A stretch of DNA of 45,769 bases from a virus: positions 1 to 45,769 of the IMG/VR virus record IMGVR_UViG_3300025128_000082. One strand, given 5' to 3'. Positions 25,415-36,400 of the stretch are shown piece by piece. Positions within the stretch are counted from its first letter, which is position 1, and every line of letters begins with the position of its first letter. A program made the translations under genes and the position numbers. The notes under the pieces are model-generated. The model searched no databases. It was not told the DNA's origin and worked only from the letters and a program-made list of their open reading frames with translations.

Positions 25415-27205
25415 TTATGGATAAAATGGTTGTGTATCTCTTATTGTAATTCGTAACGATCGAAAGATCATATCTAAATCAACCTGCAAGGGGTTATCAT
25501 CAGATATTGTATGTGGTGCTGTATTTATAAATATCCCTTGAGAATTTAATGCATTGCTTGCTGCAGTTGGTGTTCCAGCAGTTGTAGAGCCAGGTATGTC
25601 TATTATTATATAGTCATTCGTAGCTCTTTCAAATTTTATTGTGGCTGTAAAACCAGTTCTCGCAGTAGTTGCAGTTGTTCCACCATAATCACCCTCTAAT
25701 AATAACTGCTTAAATATTTCTAAGGCACCAGTTTGTAAATTAGTTGCATCATAGGCCGCATCTGCATTGAAATCAGCGTCAGGTAATACAACGGTAGCAG
25801 TCATTGAATATTCTCTAGCACCCTCTGTTATTTCATAAGGTCCTCTAGCCCTGTTTCCCTGTTTTGATAAATAATATCTAGGCTCCTCTCCATTAGCGAT
25901 TGATAATGAAAAGCTTCTTATTCTAGCAATTTCTTGCCCGAAAAATTTAATTGTGCCTTGTGAAAAATAATAGGGTTGTGTGTTTGGATATCCTGTCCCA
26001 TCGTTTGCTGAATTCACAGTTTGATTAACCATTCCAACATCATCTAAATCAATAGCTTGCATTAATCCATATCTAGGCATATTAGCTGATACCGAAGCAC
26101 CACTATATAAATTAGTTCCTAGTGTAGTTTGGTTAGCTTGATTATGAACCATGTTAAGGAAATTTACGCTATCCCAACCCATTGTAACCATACCTTCTTC
26201 TTCTGCGGTTATTGTGGCAGAACCAATCATTCCACCAAGATAACGCCTATCGAAGTTTTTAGCCGCTGTTTCACTACTTTCTTTCATATGAACGTGCCAA
26301 GAAACAGTATCTAAATCAGTAGTTTCTACGATTTCATGATCATAATAAGACGCGGAGTTTTGTTCTCTAACATAAGCACCTGTTACATGATCAAAGTGTA
26401 ATGGGTAATTTAATTTTACTACGTTAGTAGAGGGTAAATAGTCAGCCTTTCTTACTTCAGTAGTCTTGGTAGTATTTGTTGTATTAGCAGCGTCATAAAT
26501 TGCTATAATATCGCCAGATACTACTCCATGACTTCCTGATAAAGTGATAAAAATATCACCTTTTTTAACTGCTCCGTTTAATGTAGCACTACCTGTTACA
26601 GCACTTGGAATAGTTGTTACCTTACCAATTGGAAACCTTAGTGGCCACCCATTTAATAACACTATACCGCTAACTGATCCAGATAAACTTTGTGAACCTG
26701 GATAAGCAACAGACCAATTTCTTTTAGATTGCGTTCCTAAAAAGCGTTTGCCTTCAATAGACATCTCTGGATCAGGGGTGTCTATACTTTCATATACACC
26801 TGGAATCCATGTGATGTATTTATTTTTATCATTTCTTGTCGCATCCCCACCAATAGCAGATACTTCTTTTACTTCTTCGTTATCAGCGTGGAAAAATGCT
26901 AATGGTCTATCAAGTGTATACACAGTTCCGTCAATAGCTTCTATTCGACGTATTTCACATTCAACAACAGTTTGAGATGCTGTGCCTGCAACTGTACCTA
27001 TACGAATGAAATCACCAACTACAAAAGTTCCACTTACCCCATCAACTGTAATAGAACGTGACCCAGCAGCATGACCACTAGCGTCATTTAATGCCGCAGT
27101 AGCTCCTGAACCTACTAAAGTTCCTTCAGCCATTTCAGGATCGGCTCCTTGAGCTGCTTCGGTAGCAAATGTTAGTTGTGCTTGATCTGGTCTATATACT
27201 GCCAT
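25415..27205 (-). CDS. Major tail tube protein candidate
   Basis: This 596-residue, beta-rich protein starts MAVYRPDQAQLTFATEAAQGAD. It lies between the tail-terminator-like gene and the tail chaperones, the position of the tail tube gene. It is larger than usual tube proteins. Two inserted modules resemble the shared beta module (FVVGDFIRIGTVAG... near 55-110 and GSHGVVSGDIIAIYDAAN... near 220-285). Later segments (GTIKFFGQEIARIRSFSLSIANGEEPRYYLS, YSMTATVVLPD, YIIIDIPGSTT) look like tube core strands. No sheath-like ATPase or protease features are present. It could be a decorated tube; only one candidate exists, so a non-contractile tail is inferred. Confidence 0.7.
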   Translation of the reverse strand: MAVYRPDQAQLTFATEAAQGADPEMAEGTLVGSGATAALNDASGHAAGSRSITVDGVSGTFVVGDFIRIGTVAGTASQTVVECEIRRIEAIDGTVYTLDRPLAFFHADNEEVKEVSAIGGDATRNDKNKYITWIPGVYESIDTPDPEMSIEGKRFLGTQSKRNWSVAYPGSQSLSGSVSGIVLLNGWPLRFPIGKVTTIPSAVTGSATLNGAVKKGDIFITLSGSHGVVSGDIIAIYDAANTTNTTKTTEVRKADYLPSTNVVKLNYPLHFDHVTGAYVREQNSASYYDHEIVETTDLDTVSWHVHMKESSETAAKNFDRRYLGGMIGSATITAEEEGMVTMGWDSVNFLNMVHNQANQTTLGTNLYSGASVSANMPRYGLMQAIDLDDVGMVNQTVNSANDGTGYPNTQPYYFSQGTIKFFGQEIARIRSFSLSIANGEEPRYYLSKQGNRARGPYEITEGAREYSMTATVVLPDADFNADAAYDATNLQTGALEIFKQLLLEGDYGGTTATTARTGFTATIKFERATNDYIIIDIPGSTTAGTPTAASNALNSQGIFINTAPHTISDDNPLQVDLDMIFRSLRITIRDTQPFYP

Positions 27206-27226
27206 AAAATACCCCCATTATATATT

Positions 27227-27237
27227 CATTATACTAA
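27227..27237 (-). promoter_or_regulatory. Candidate promoter TTAGTATAATG
   Basis: The minus strand reads TTAGTATAATG between the tail-terminator-like gene (stop 27244) and the tail-tube ATG (27205). It is identical to the motifs at 3431-3441 and 39725-39735. Initiation near 27220 would give a leader of about 15 bases with GGGGG as the ribosome binding site. A dedicated promoter for the abundant tube protein makes sense. Confidence 0.55.
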
Positions 27238-27243
27238 TTTAAG

Positions 27244-27681
27244 TTAAGTTTCTAGTAAAACAGCATTATTCTCTAGGAGTATTTCTACTGTACCTGTCCA
27301 CACGTTAACTTGTTCACTAGTTTCTTCCATAAAATCACCAAATTGCTGACGTTGGAAATTAGTTAATGCGTGTTTTCTAGCATGACATATTCTCCTAATT
27401 TCTTGCATAAGATTAAATAATCTTTGTCTACTTACTCTTGTAAAAAGTTCAATTTCAACTGCATAAGCTCTATTCCCATATTTCCAGTTTCCTAGAGGAG
27501 ATTCAGTAAACGCAGGGCTTCCAGTTCTACCAACCAAATGATCTCCAACGTTTAAATCAAAACGTATAGGTTCATTAGCAGCGTTTACAGTTATAAAAGA
27601 TGGTTTTGTTACATTACTAGCGTTCCATTGGCTATCTAAGTCTGTAAAAATATCATCTATAGGTATCGGTTCATCAGCCAT
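27244..27681 (-). CDS. Tail terminator/completion-like protein
   Basis: This 145-residue protein starts at the stop codon of the connector-like gene and lies just before the tail tube. The core (NRAYAVEIELFTRVSRQRLFNLMQEIRRICHARKHAL) has the strand-helix form of tail terminator and neck proteins, which cap the tube and join it to the head. The C-terminus is a beta hairpin (VNVWTGTVEILLENNAVL). The role is inferred from position and fold pattern. Confidence 0.6.
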   Translation of the reverse strand: MADEPIPIDDIFTDLDSQWNASNVTKPSFITVNAANEPIRFDLNVGDHLVGRTGSPAFTESPLGNWKYGNRAYAVEIELFTRVSRQRLFNLMQEIRRICHARKHALTNFQRQQFGDFMEETSEQVNVWTGTVEILLENNAVLLET

Positions 27682-28799
27682 TAAAACACCTCAAAAGCTT
27701 TTAAGCTATCGATTGTATCGGCTGTTTCTTCTAACCATCCAGCAACTCTGGATTCCATACTTATTCTATCCATGCCACTTACTACAGCACCACCAAAATC
27801 AGCAGTCCTCATTACGTCAACAGCAGCTATTTTTTTAGCTATATCTTGTACTATACCGCCTTGTCTTACATCTGTCTCAATATCCCTTCCAGCAAGATAA
27901 GTTACTTTCACAGGCATTGTAAATTCTCCGCCACCCCATCTCCATACAGGAGCATTATAACTAGTAAATCTAGCTGGTAGTAAGAAATATCTGCTAAATT
28001 GGATCATTCCAGTATCTGGCACTAGAAAATAATCACCTGTCCTACCTTGGGTTTTAGTATCCCAGCTAGCACCATTCCATATTTTTAAACTTAATATTTT
28101 ATATGGGTCTGGTTTATCTAGTTTAAATCCATTTAAATTAAACTGTTGGTATTCATTCGCTACGTAGGTGGGACGCCAAGATTTACGAGTATGCATATCT
28201 ATATAACTTTGAGCTTCCATAATAGCCTGCTCAACAGTTGCCTTGCTAGGAACTGTACTAGTGGTAAAATCAGTACCACTTAATACGTTTTTAAGTTGCA
28301 ATAACTCATAAACTTGTCTTGTAGTTGTATAAGCTTCATAAGCTCTCATTTGTATTCTTTTAATAGTTGGGGCAGTTGATACGGATGCAGCTGACGTTAC
28401 TCTTACCCAATATTTTGTGACACTATTAATAGCAACTGTAGCCCAATCACTTAATAAATTCGGTGGGAAAAGTTCTGCACCATCTTTTGAGAAGTCATAT
28501 GCAGCCCCTTCATTGTCGTCTGGGTCAAGCTCATACCTAGCAGAAGCTGGTACAAAAGTAGTCCATGCACTGCCATTGTAGTATTCCCATGTTAATGCCC
28601 CTAAACTACCTGCTGTATCTACATCAAATATAGCCATGTCAAATTTTGCGTCATGACCCATATATAATATATGAGAAGTTCCCCCTAAAGCACTAAATGC
28701 AGTGCCTCCAGGCGACTGAGCTTCAAGAGTTACATCAGTAAAAGAACTCCCATTATAGGTAAAAACCTTCGTAAATTGTGAACTTGGAAACGCTGCCAA
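27681..28799 (-). CDS. Head-tail connector fused to a beta domain
   Basis: This 372-residue protein appears to have two parts. Residues 1-150 form a beta domain with aromatic repeats (LTWEYYNGSAWTTFVP, LSDWATVAINSVTKYWVRVTS), similar to carbohydrate-binding or decoration domains on phage particles. Residues about 180-372 look like a head-tail adaptor: VEQAIMEAQSYIDMHTRKSW, then MPVKVTYLAGRD, then a helical end (IVQDIAKKIAAVDVMRTADFGG). Adaptors sit under the portal and lead into the neck. The order connector, terminator, tube agrees. A baseplate-type protein is the alternative. Confidence 0.6.
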   Translation of the reverse strand: MAAFPSSQFTKVFTYNGSSFTDVTLEAQSPGGTAFSALGGTSHILYMGHDAKFDMAIFDVDTAGSLGALTWEYYNGSAWTTFVPASARYELDPDDNEGAAYDFSKDGAELFPPNLLSDWATVAINSVTKYWVRVTSAASVSTAPTIKRIQMRAYEAYTTTRQVYELLQLKNVLSGTDFTTSTVPSKATVEQAIMEAQSYIDMHTRKSWRPTYVANEYQQFNLNGFKLDKPDPYKILSLKIWNGASWDTKTQGRTGDYFLVPDTGMIQFSRYFLLPARFTSYNAPVWRWGGGEFTMPVKVTYLAGRDIETDVRQGGIVQDIAKKIAAVDVMRTADFGGAVVSGMDRISMESRVAGWLEETADTIDSLKAFEVF

Positions 28800-28811
28800 T
28801 TTTACCTCACA

Positions 28812-29069
28812 TTATTTATTTTCATCGGGTGGATATTCCACACTTTGATCTAAAACTTCATCCTGTTCTGATTCTGTGCTTGGCTCTTCTCCTGTATCTA
28901 AACCTGCTGCTTGGACTTTACCTCTTAAATACATTAAAGCTCCATTTAAAGACTGAAATTGATTTACAAGGGCATCTTTCTCAGCTACCTTTTTGTTAAT
29001 TTCAGCTGCAAGTTTTTCAACTTGTTCTTTTAGCGTATCAAATTCGCTTTTTACATCAATATCTACCAT
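28812..29069 (-). CDS. Small coiled-coil protein
   Basis: This 85-residue protein has a coiled-coil N-terminal half (KSEFDTLKEQVEKLAAEINKKVAEKDALVNQF) and an acidic, disordered C-terminus (EEPSTESEQDEVLD). AGGAGAG precedes the ATG, and a TATAAT box lies upstream at 29101-29106. It stops just before the connector gene and could be a scaffold-like or chaperone factor for head-tail joining. No family recognised. Confidence 0.65.
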   Translation of the reverse strand: MVDIDVKSEFDTLKEQVEKLAAEINKKVAEKDALVNQFQSLNGALMYLRGKVQAAGLDTGEEPSTESEQDEVLDQSVEYPPDENK

Positions 29070-29100
29070 GTATCTCTCCTTTAACTTATGCTTATAATAT

Positions 29101-29107
29101 ATTATAC
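29101..29107 (-). promoter_or_regulatory. Candidate -10 element (GTATAAT)
   Basis: The minus strand reads AACGTATAATATATTATAAGC in the gap between the fibre gene (stop 29127) and the coiled-coil gene (ATG 29069). The TATAAT box is perfect, but the flanking TTAG seen elsewhere is replaced by AACG. It is a weaker member of the promoter family. Confidence 0.4.
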
Positions 29108-29126
29108 GTTGATTAGTATTTAAACT

Positions 29127-30113
29127 TTATCCTTTTAGAGTTTCGACTTCAGACTCTAAAGTTTCTATTCGTGCTATTAATTCTTTAATTGCCATTAGTC
29201 CTACACCAGCCATATCTTTAGGGGATAATGTAGCATTTTGTGTTTCTTTTGTTCCATCACTTTTAGTAATTTCTCCACCTAACCCAGAAAGTTCTGTACC
29301 AGTACCAAAAGCATTATAAAAATCTTGTGCTGTTGGACTTATATGTCTTTCAGCTTTTGCTATTTTATTTGCTGGAGTATCTTTAGTGTAATACCTACCA
29401 ACATTTAATGTTTTTAATTTATCAGTGATAACTTTTCCATCTGTCCCGCCATAAAGTGAATGTGCTGTCCCTTCATAAGTTTTAAAAGCTGCGTCTGAGG
29501 AGTCCGTCCAAACCCCAGCCATTGTTAATTGACCTGTAGTATTTGCGTCACTAGCATTATTTGCTACACTAAAATTCATTTCAGAGTTTAATGTTCCAGC
29601 AGATACATCCTTCATTCTAACACCAATTCTTGCAACATAACTTGATGTACCACCATCATCATCAGCTTTAAAATTTATTGCTATAACATCGTCATTATCG
29701 GCTGGCGAAGCACTATTTGAAACTAACATTACTCTTAAACAATCCCCAGAGTCGTTAGTGCTTCTAAATACAGTATTAATTGAATCAGACCCCGAATCTA
29801 TGTCTAATGCAACATAAGATAGTGGAGAATTGGTTCCAATTCCTACAGCATCATTACCAGCATCAACAAATATCATATTAGCATTACCGCTACTTTCAAC
29901 CCTAAAATCGGCGTCAGCACCAGAATCATTTATTGTTATAGCACCATCTAAATCAGTACCCCCACCAGCTTCATTCCATGAATCTGTATCCCATTGATAT
30001 ATTTTATCTGTGTCAGTTTCAACAAATAGAACTCCCTTCTCATTTGCAGAGAGGGTAGGTTTGGTATCTGATGCAATTCCAGATATGCTTGATCCTATGT
30101 ATTGTATTGCCAT
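29127..30113 (-). CDS. Tail fibre protein with degenerate S74-type end
   Basis: This 328-residue protein starts with a particle-attachment-like region (ANEKGVLFVETDTDKIYQWDTDSW). Beta repeats follow (GAITINDSGADADFRVESSGNANMIFVDAGNDAVGIGT), typical of marine phage fibres. The C-terminus (HISPTAQDFYNAFGTGTE, then DMAGVGLMAIKELIARIETLESEVETL) has the helical closing part of S74 chaperone domains. It lacks the Ser-Arg-Leu-Lys motif present in the 1394-residue protein, so self-cleavage is unlikely. It lies downstream of the XkdW-like gene and giant fibre. Confidence 0.7.
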   Translation of the reverse strand: MAIQYIGSSISGIASDTKPTLSANEKGVLFVETDTDKIYQWDTDSWNEAGGGTDLDGAITINDSGADADFRVESSGNANMIFVDAGNDAVGIGTNSPLSYVALDIDSGSDSINTVFRSTNDSGDCLRVMLVSNSASPADNDDVIAINFKADDDGGTSSYVARIGVRMKDVSAGTLNSEMNFSVANNASDANTTGQLTMAGVWTDSSDAAFKTYEGTAHSLYGGTDGKVITDKLKTLNVGRYYTKDTPANKIAKAERHISPTAQDFYNAFGTGTELSGLGGEITKSDGTKETQNATLSPKDMAGVGLMAIKELIARIETLESEVETLKG

Positions 30114-30122
30114 TTCATTCTC

Positions 30123-30476
30123 CTATGATTTGGGATTATCTGATTTTACTTTAGCTACATGGTCTTTCCATGTAGTTGTACTATTAACATTGTCCCAATA
30201 CATCATATCTAATTGTTCTTCTATATTTCCATATGCCTTTTTTCTATTTAAGTTCCAAGTAGCAATTTGTAAATCATATTCTGCTTTAAACTCTGCTAAT
30301 TTTGCATTAACTTCTGATTCAGAAGGCATTGTAGCAGTATCATCATTAAGTTTTACGTTAGAATAAACCATTCCATCTTTGGTATCTTTCCAACCATACC
30401 ATTGGAATTTACCTACATTAAAGGTTAATAAAGCATCTTGTATATCTGGTTCTCTAAACCAATGTTTACTTGCCAT
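30123..30476 (-). CDS. Fibre-associated small protein (XkdW-like)
   Basis: This 117-residue protein has a C-terminal half (EEQLDMMYWDNVNSTTTWK, then DHVAKVKSDNPK) resembling XkdW-type and other fibre-linked proteins of marine phages. Those share a Gly-x-Ile-x-x-Gln-Leu-Asp core and a Lys-Val-Lys...Asn-Pro-Lys tail. The N-terminal half is beta-rich (FNVGKFQWYGWKD). It stops 9 bases before the next fibre ATG and starts 1 base after the giant fibre stop. It may help fold or attach fibres. The family match is from memory and moderate. Confidence 0.6.
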   Translation of the reverse strand: MASKHWFREPDIQDALLTFNVGKFQWYGWKDTKDGMVYSNVKLNDDTATMPSESEVNAKLAEFKAEYDLQIATWNLNRKKAYGNIEEQLDMMYWDNVNSTTTWKDHVAKVKSDNPKS

Positions 30477-30477
30477 T

Positions 30478-33400
30478 TTATGTATCTCCTAATCTCATAA
30501 ATACAAAAGTGCTATTACTTACAGTAGTGGAACCTATACCTGTTCCACCGAAACTACTTGTATTAAATTTAACTTTCTGATTAGTTGTATTAGTTATATC
30601 TAATATAAGGTTAGAGCTTGCTGTCTGTCTAGTTGCTCCAGAACCTGACGCACCTGTTGTAGCAGAAGTATATACAGCGTAACTAGAATTATCATTAGTA
30701 AACATTGTTCTAATTTCAGCAGTACCATCGGAAGACGCATTTTCTACATCAGCGTTAACCATAATTAAATAATATCCTGTAGCTGCAAATGAAAATATTC
30801 CAGAGCTTTGAGAAACTGCATTGCCACCTGTTAAAGAAGTTTGTCCAGTATTATCAGAAATTTCCCAATTGCTAGTTAAATCTCCATTTCCAGTATAACT
30901 TGCAGTTTGTCTAAACTCTTGTGCTTCTGCTATTCCTCCACCACCACCAGCATCTGCCCACGCCAGATCAGTACCGTCATGTGTTAATACCTGATTTGCA
31001 CTTCCCACTGCCAGTGCAGCAGGGTTTCCGCTAGAGTCCCCATATATAAGTTTGCCACGGGCAAGTCCTGCCATCTTGGCCAGTGTTACCTGATCGTCTG
31101 CAATGTGTGCAGTATCTATTGATCCATCTGTATAATGCTCAGAATCAATCGCATCATCGGCTATTTTAGCCCCAGTGATAGCGTCAGCAGCTATGTATCC
31201 ACTCGCTATTGCTGTGCCATTCCAAACTCCAGTTGTTATAGTTCCTACACCAGTAATTGCAGTTTGAGATGCTGTAGTTAATGTTCCTGCTACATTAGTT
31301 GCAGTTAATGTTGATCCTGAAAATGTTAGGTCAGAGTCACTTGTAAATCCACCGCTACCATCCGCAATTTGTACTCTGCCACTTGCTTGTCCAGTAGTAG
31401 AACCAGTAGAAGATGCTAGATCAAGTCTAGATATACTTATAAATGTACTATCATCTATTCCACCCTCTGCATTTAATGCAGCACCACTATTTTGATATAA
31501 CTGAACAGTTAAATAATCATCTCCATCATCTGCATAGAATATAGTAGAACCACCACTAATTGCAGTTGCTTGATTTGATGTAGATAAAATTCTATCTCTT
31601 AATATTTCATTTGTTGCGTTTGAATTACTAGTATCTGTATGAGTTACCTTCATTTCTCTGTAACCAGCTGAATCCGCAGCCCATTCTTGTTGAATGGTAA
31701 CTAAGAAATAACCGCTAGTTCCAAATGTAAATCTGTCAGGGTTGGTAGAAGCATCATGTATAGTTCCTACATCATGAACTTCTGTCCAAGAACCATTTGA
31801 ATCACCTAGTGTAGTAGCCGAATTATTACTTATACTTAAATCTGCATTTAGATAGGCTTTAATTCCTACAAAGCTACCCCCAGCGTTTGCAAAAGATAAT
31901 GTTCCTGAACCATCTGTTTTAATAAATTGCCCATTAGAACCATCTCCAGTTGGTAATACCCATATTTGATCCCCACTTAAAGCAGGGGCTTCAAATCCAA
32001 CGTAGTTAGAACCTTCATAAAATCGTAATTCTGTGTTTGAAGCTGTTAAGTTTAAATTACCAGCACTAGAGATTGATACTTTTTCGGCAGCAGCCTCAGA
32101 AGCCCCAGTTTTAAAACTTAATTTTGTTGCATTGTTAGAGGCACTGAAATCTCCTTCTGAAACAGCTTCTATTCCAGCTGCTACTAATATTGCGTCAGTG
32201 CCAGCACCTTCATCTGGTGCTTGAAAGAATATTGAACCTAAAACATCGTCTGCAGCGATATCATTATCACCCGCCTGGAATGTAAGGGATGGTTCTTTGC
32301 CGTCCCCTGTTCCAACGTGTTTTAATATTAAACCATCATCAGCACTATGTGTTAATGTGATTTCTTGATCGTTTCCAAAATAAATTACACCACCATCTGC
32401 TAAATATAAGTCAGAAAATTCTAGTGATGCAGTTCCTAGTGTAGCACCATCTGCTGCATCAGGAACAAATGCAGTTTCTGCTGTGAATGTGGCAGTTCTG
32501 ATTCCAGATGTACCATTATCTATCGCTCCAAATCCTGATGTTATGGAGCCTGAATCTAAAGCACCTGTTGTAACAATATTACTACCACCTACTGAATGAC
32601 TTGCAAAATATGTGGAAACAGTGTCCACGTTAGTCATTCTCATTGTGCCACCATCGTTTATTAAAATTCCATCTCCACTAGCAACAGCTGTTGTACCTCT
32701 AGACGTACCTCCATCTATTAGATTTATTTCTGCTGTAGTAGCTGTAACACCATCCATAATATTCAATTCAGAAGTTGAGGCTGTTACACCATCTAAAATA
32801 TTTAACTCTTCTGGTGTAGAAGAAACCTGTGTAGTGCTTACTGCTGCTAATACAGGTAAATACCCACTTTGATTTGGTAGATATATTGTTCTGTCAGCAG
32901 TTGGGTCTACAATTGTTAACGTAGATTCATGTGCGTCCGCAGTAGCACCTTCGAACACAACCGCATTAGAGGCGTTCATAGTTACTGTGTCTACCTGTGT
33001 AGTAGTGCCAGTTACAGTAAGATTTCCACTTACGGTTAAGCTTTGACTTACAGTTACATTACCATTAGCAGCAATTGCAATACTATCAGTGTCACTTGCA
33101 GAACCAATATTTCCATCATCAGGAATTACTATATTCCCGCCAGTAGTTAATAAGCCCCCACCTGTTATTGCTGAATTAAACGTTGCAGCTCCTGCATTAC
33201 TCATATCTAAAATTAAAGCTGATATAGCAGAACCGCCATCATTGCCTTTTACAATGAAATCTTTGTCTTGTGTCCCAACAGTAAAAACAGCGTCATTGCT
33301 ACTATTAGTTACAGTAATTGTAGTCGCTGATCCATCTTTGAATATAACGTCAGCTCCATCAGCATCTAAAGTAATATCTCCGCCAGAATCTAATATTAAT

Positions 33401-36400
33401 GGATTACCAGCTATTGTTGCCCCAGTAGTTCCGTCATGAGTAATTGTAAAATCATTATCAGCACCCATATTGAATACAGCACTATCAGATAATAGTTTTA
33501 CGTCATTACCAATTACTACGTCTTTAGCTACAGATAAACCACCATCAGTTTGAAGTGACCCATCAGTCGTTGAGGACGCATCCGTTGTATCATCAGTTTT
33601 TAAAATACCTGAGAATGTTCCAGTGCTAGCAGTAAGTGCCGCAGTTGCTAAAGTCCCACCTGCTACAGTTAATGTATTAGATGAATGTGTTAGTGTTACA
33701 TCTCCGTTATTGAAATTAATTACACTACCAGAGGCTAAAAATAAATCTGACCACATTAAAGATGTAGTTCCTAATGCTACTCCATCACTTGTTACAGGAG
33801 ATAAAGCATTTTCTACCAGTTCTACTTCATTAACACCATTTACTCTAAGTATAATTTTATTGTCTGTAGTTGCAAAATCAATTAAGTTATCTGCATCTCT
33901 ACCCATTTTAAGACTAGCATTATATATAGACGTAATAGTTGTTTGTGACGCCCCTAGCACAAAATCTAAGGTATTATCACCATCTTCATAAGTTACAGCA
34001 ATACCTGTTTCCGTGTTCGATCCCACCATACCACCAACAGTATCTGCTATATATTCATTTAAAGCTGTCCCTGCTATTGTTATGGCATCTGCTTCAACAG
34101 TGCCGTCAAAAAATGCGTTGTTAAATTCAAGAGCATCAGTTCCTAAATCTACAATACCATTAGAAGATGGAGTTAAATATCCGTCAGTTAATACTAATTG
34201 ATTTTCATTTCCTGCATAAAAGTTTATAGTATCTGGGGTTTCAAAATCTATTTTAGTTTGGTCATCCTCACCAATTTTAATATCAGTGGCTAATAATGAT
34301 GTTATTCCAGTTTGTGCCGCATCCACAGTTATGGTTAAATCATATGGATCACCATCACTACCAGTTGAAGTGTCAGTCCAATTAGTTGTTACACCTGAAC
34401 CAATAATTTTCATTTCTTTGTTTTCAGTTAAAGTAACTTCAGTTCCATCGTCATCTTCTATAACGAAGCCATCACCCATAGTATTATCAGTGGATATGGC
34501 TGATCCGTTAATAGTGAAATTTAATCCTGAAGCTAGGTCAATACCACCATCATCAATTGTTGCAATGTCTGTGCCATCTACATCAAATATGATTTTACCT
34601 GCATCTCCGCCTGTGTCAGCTGTAGCAGTTGAAATTTCTAAATAATTTAAAGTTTGTGCCCCAGAATCATATACAGCTTGTATTTTTGCTGATTCCGCGT
34701 CGGCAGACCCTAATTGAAAGCTAGGATTGCCATCATTTACTGCCTCAGTTATTTTTAAGTCACTTCCATCATATGTAAAAGTTGCTTCTCCAGCTATTGC
34801 GTTACTACCCGTTACAGTGGTAATGGTGTTGTTTGTAGAGCCAGTTAATGAAACGGACCCACTACCTGCCCCAATATCGGAGGCAACTTCTGATCCTGTT
34901 CTAAAATCAACATTACCGCTAGAGTCAAGAACTAAAAATTTATCAGTATCTTCCCCAGCGTTTGAAACACTACCAATATTAATAACCCCGTTAAATGAAG
35001 CTTTACCAGCATCACTCATATCAAGAGTTAGAGCTGTAATCCCACTTCCACCATCATCCCCTTTAAAAATTATATCCTTATCTTGAACACCAGCCGTCAT
35101 GACAAAATCACTAGAGGAATTTGTAAACGTTCCTATAGTTGTGCCCCCATCTTTAAATACTACGTCAGCATCGTCTGCATCAAGAACTATATCGCCAGCA
35201 GAATCAAGTGTAATTGATGTAGCATCTACTTCAAATGTTCCATCTGCTGTTATTTGTATGTTTGCAGCTGATGCGGCTGCGTCTGTGGTTTCTATTGTAA
35301 GAGTTCCATTAGTGCCTGCGGTAATTACAGCAGTATCACTAGAAGAACCAGTCATTGTAATTACTTTACCATCAACAGCTATGTCATCTACTGTAAGAGC
35401 TGTTAATGTGCCAAGAGAAGTAATGGCGGATTGTGCTGCTCCTGTTACTGTAGCAGCAGTACCAGAGGCGTTACCAGTTACATTTCCAGTTAAGTTTCCA
35501 GTAACCGATGTGGTAGTTAAAATACCACTACTTGGATTGAAATAGAGTCCCGTATCTGTTTCAAGACCTTGAGTTCCTGTAGCTCCATCAACGAATGTTA
35601 GATATACAGTTTCATCAGTTGAATTGTTAGCACTAGCAGTTATATTTGTAGCTAAAGTTGCTGTATCTGCATTTCCAGTTGTATCTTGATTTAATGTTCC
35701 AACAGTAAAATCAAGCGTGTTATCTCCATCTTGATAGGCAACTGTAATTCCGCTTTCGGTATTAGAATTTACCATCGCCCCAACAGTATCTGCTATAAAT
35801 TCGTCTAAGGCGGTTCCATCTACTGTTATTGCATCAGCCTCTAATGTACCATCAATATCTGCATTTCCAGATACGTCCAGTGTGGTTAAATCTAATTCTC
35901 CCGCAATTGTCACATTACCATCAGCTAAGGTTATTAGATCGGTATCTGAGGAATGTCCTATTGTCGCACCATCAATTGCAACATTATCTATATTCAATGC
36001 CGATAGGGTGCCCAGACTCGTTATATTTGTTTGTGCGGCGGTTTGGAGCGTTCCTGCTAATTGAGTTGCGGTTAATCTACCGCTACTTGGATTGTAAATT
36101 AGATTTCCGTCGGACTCTAATCCTAGATTCCCCCCATCCACATCCCCACCAGAAGTAAATACTATAGCGTTATCCTCATTGGTAGATTCATTATCTGTAA
36201 TGGTCACAGTTGTGGCTACAGAAGCTGTAGAACTACCTGACACAGTTAAATCACCAGCAATCGTAACATTACCGCTTGAATCTAATGTGAATTTAGTAGC
36301 CCCGCCAACTGTTCCACCAGTATCAATTTTAAATTTATCACTATCGGAATCATCAACTCCTATAGTAAATTTATCTGTATCTCCTATCTGGAAACTTAAA

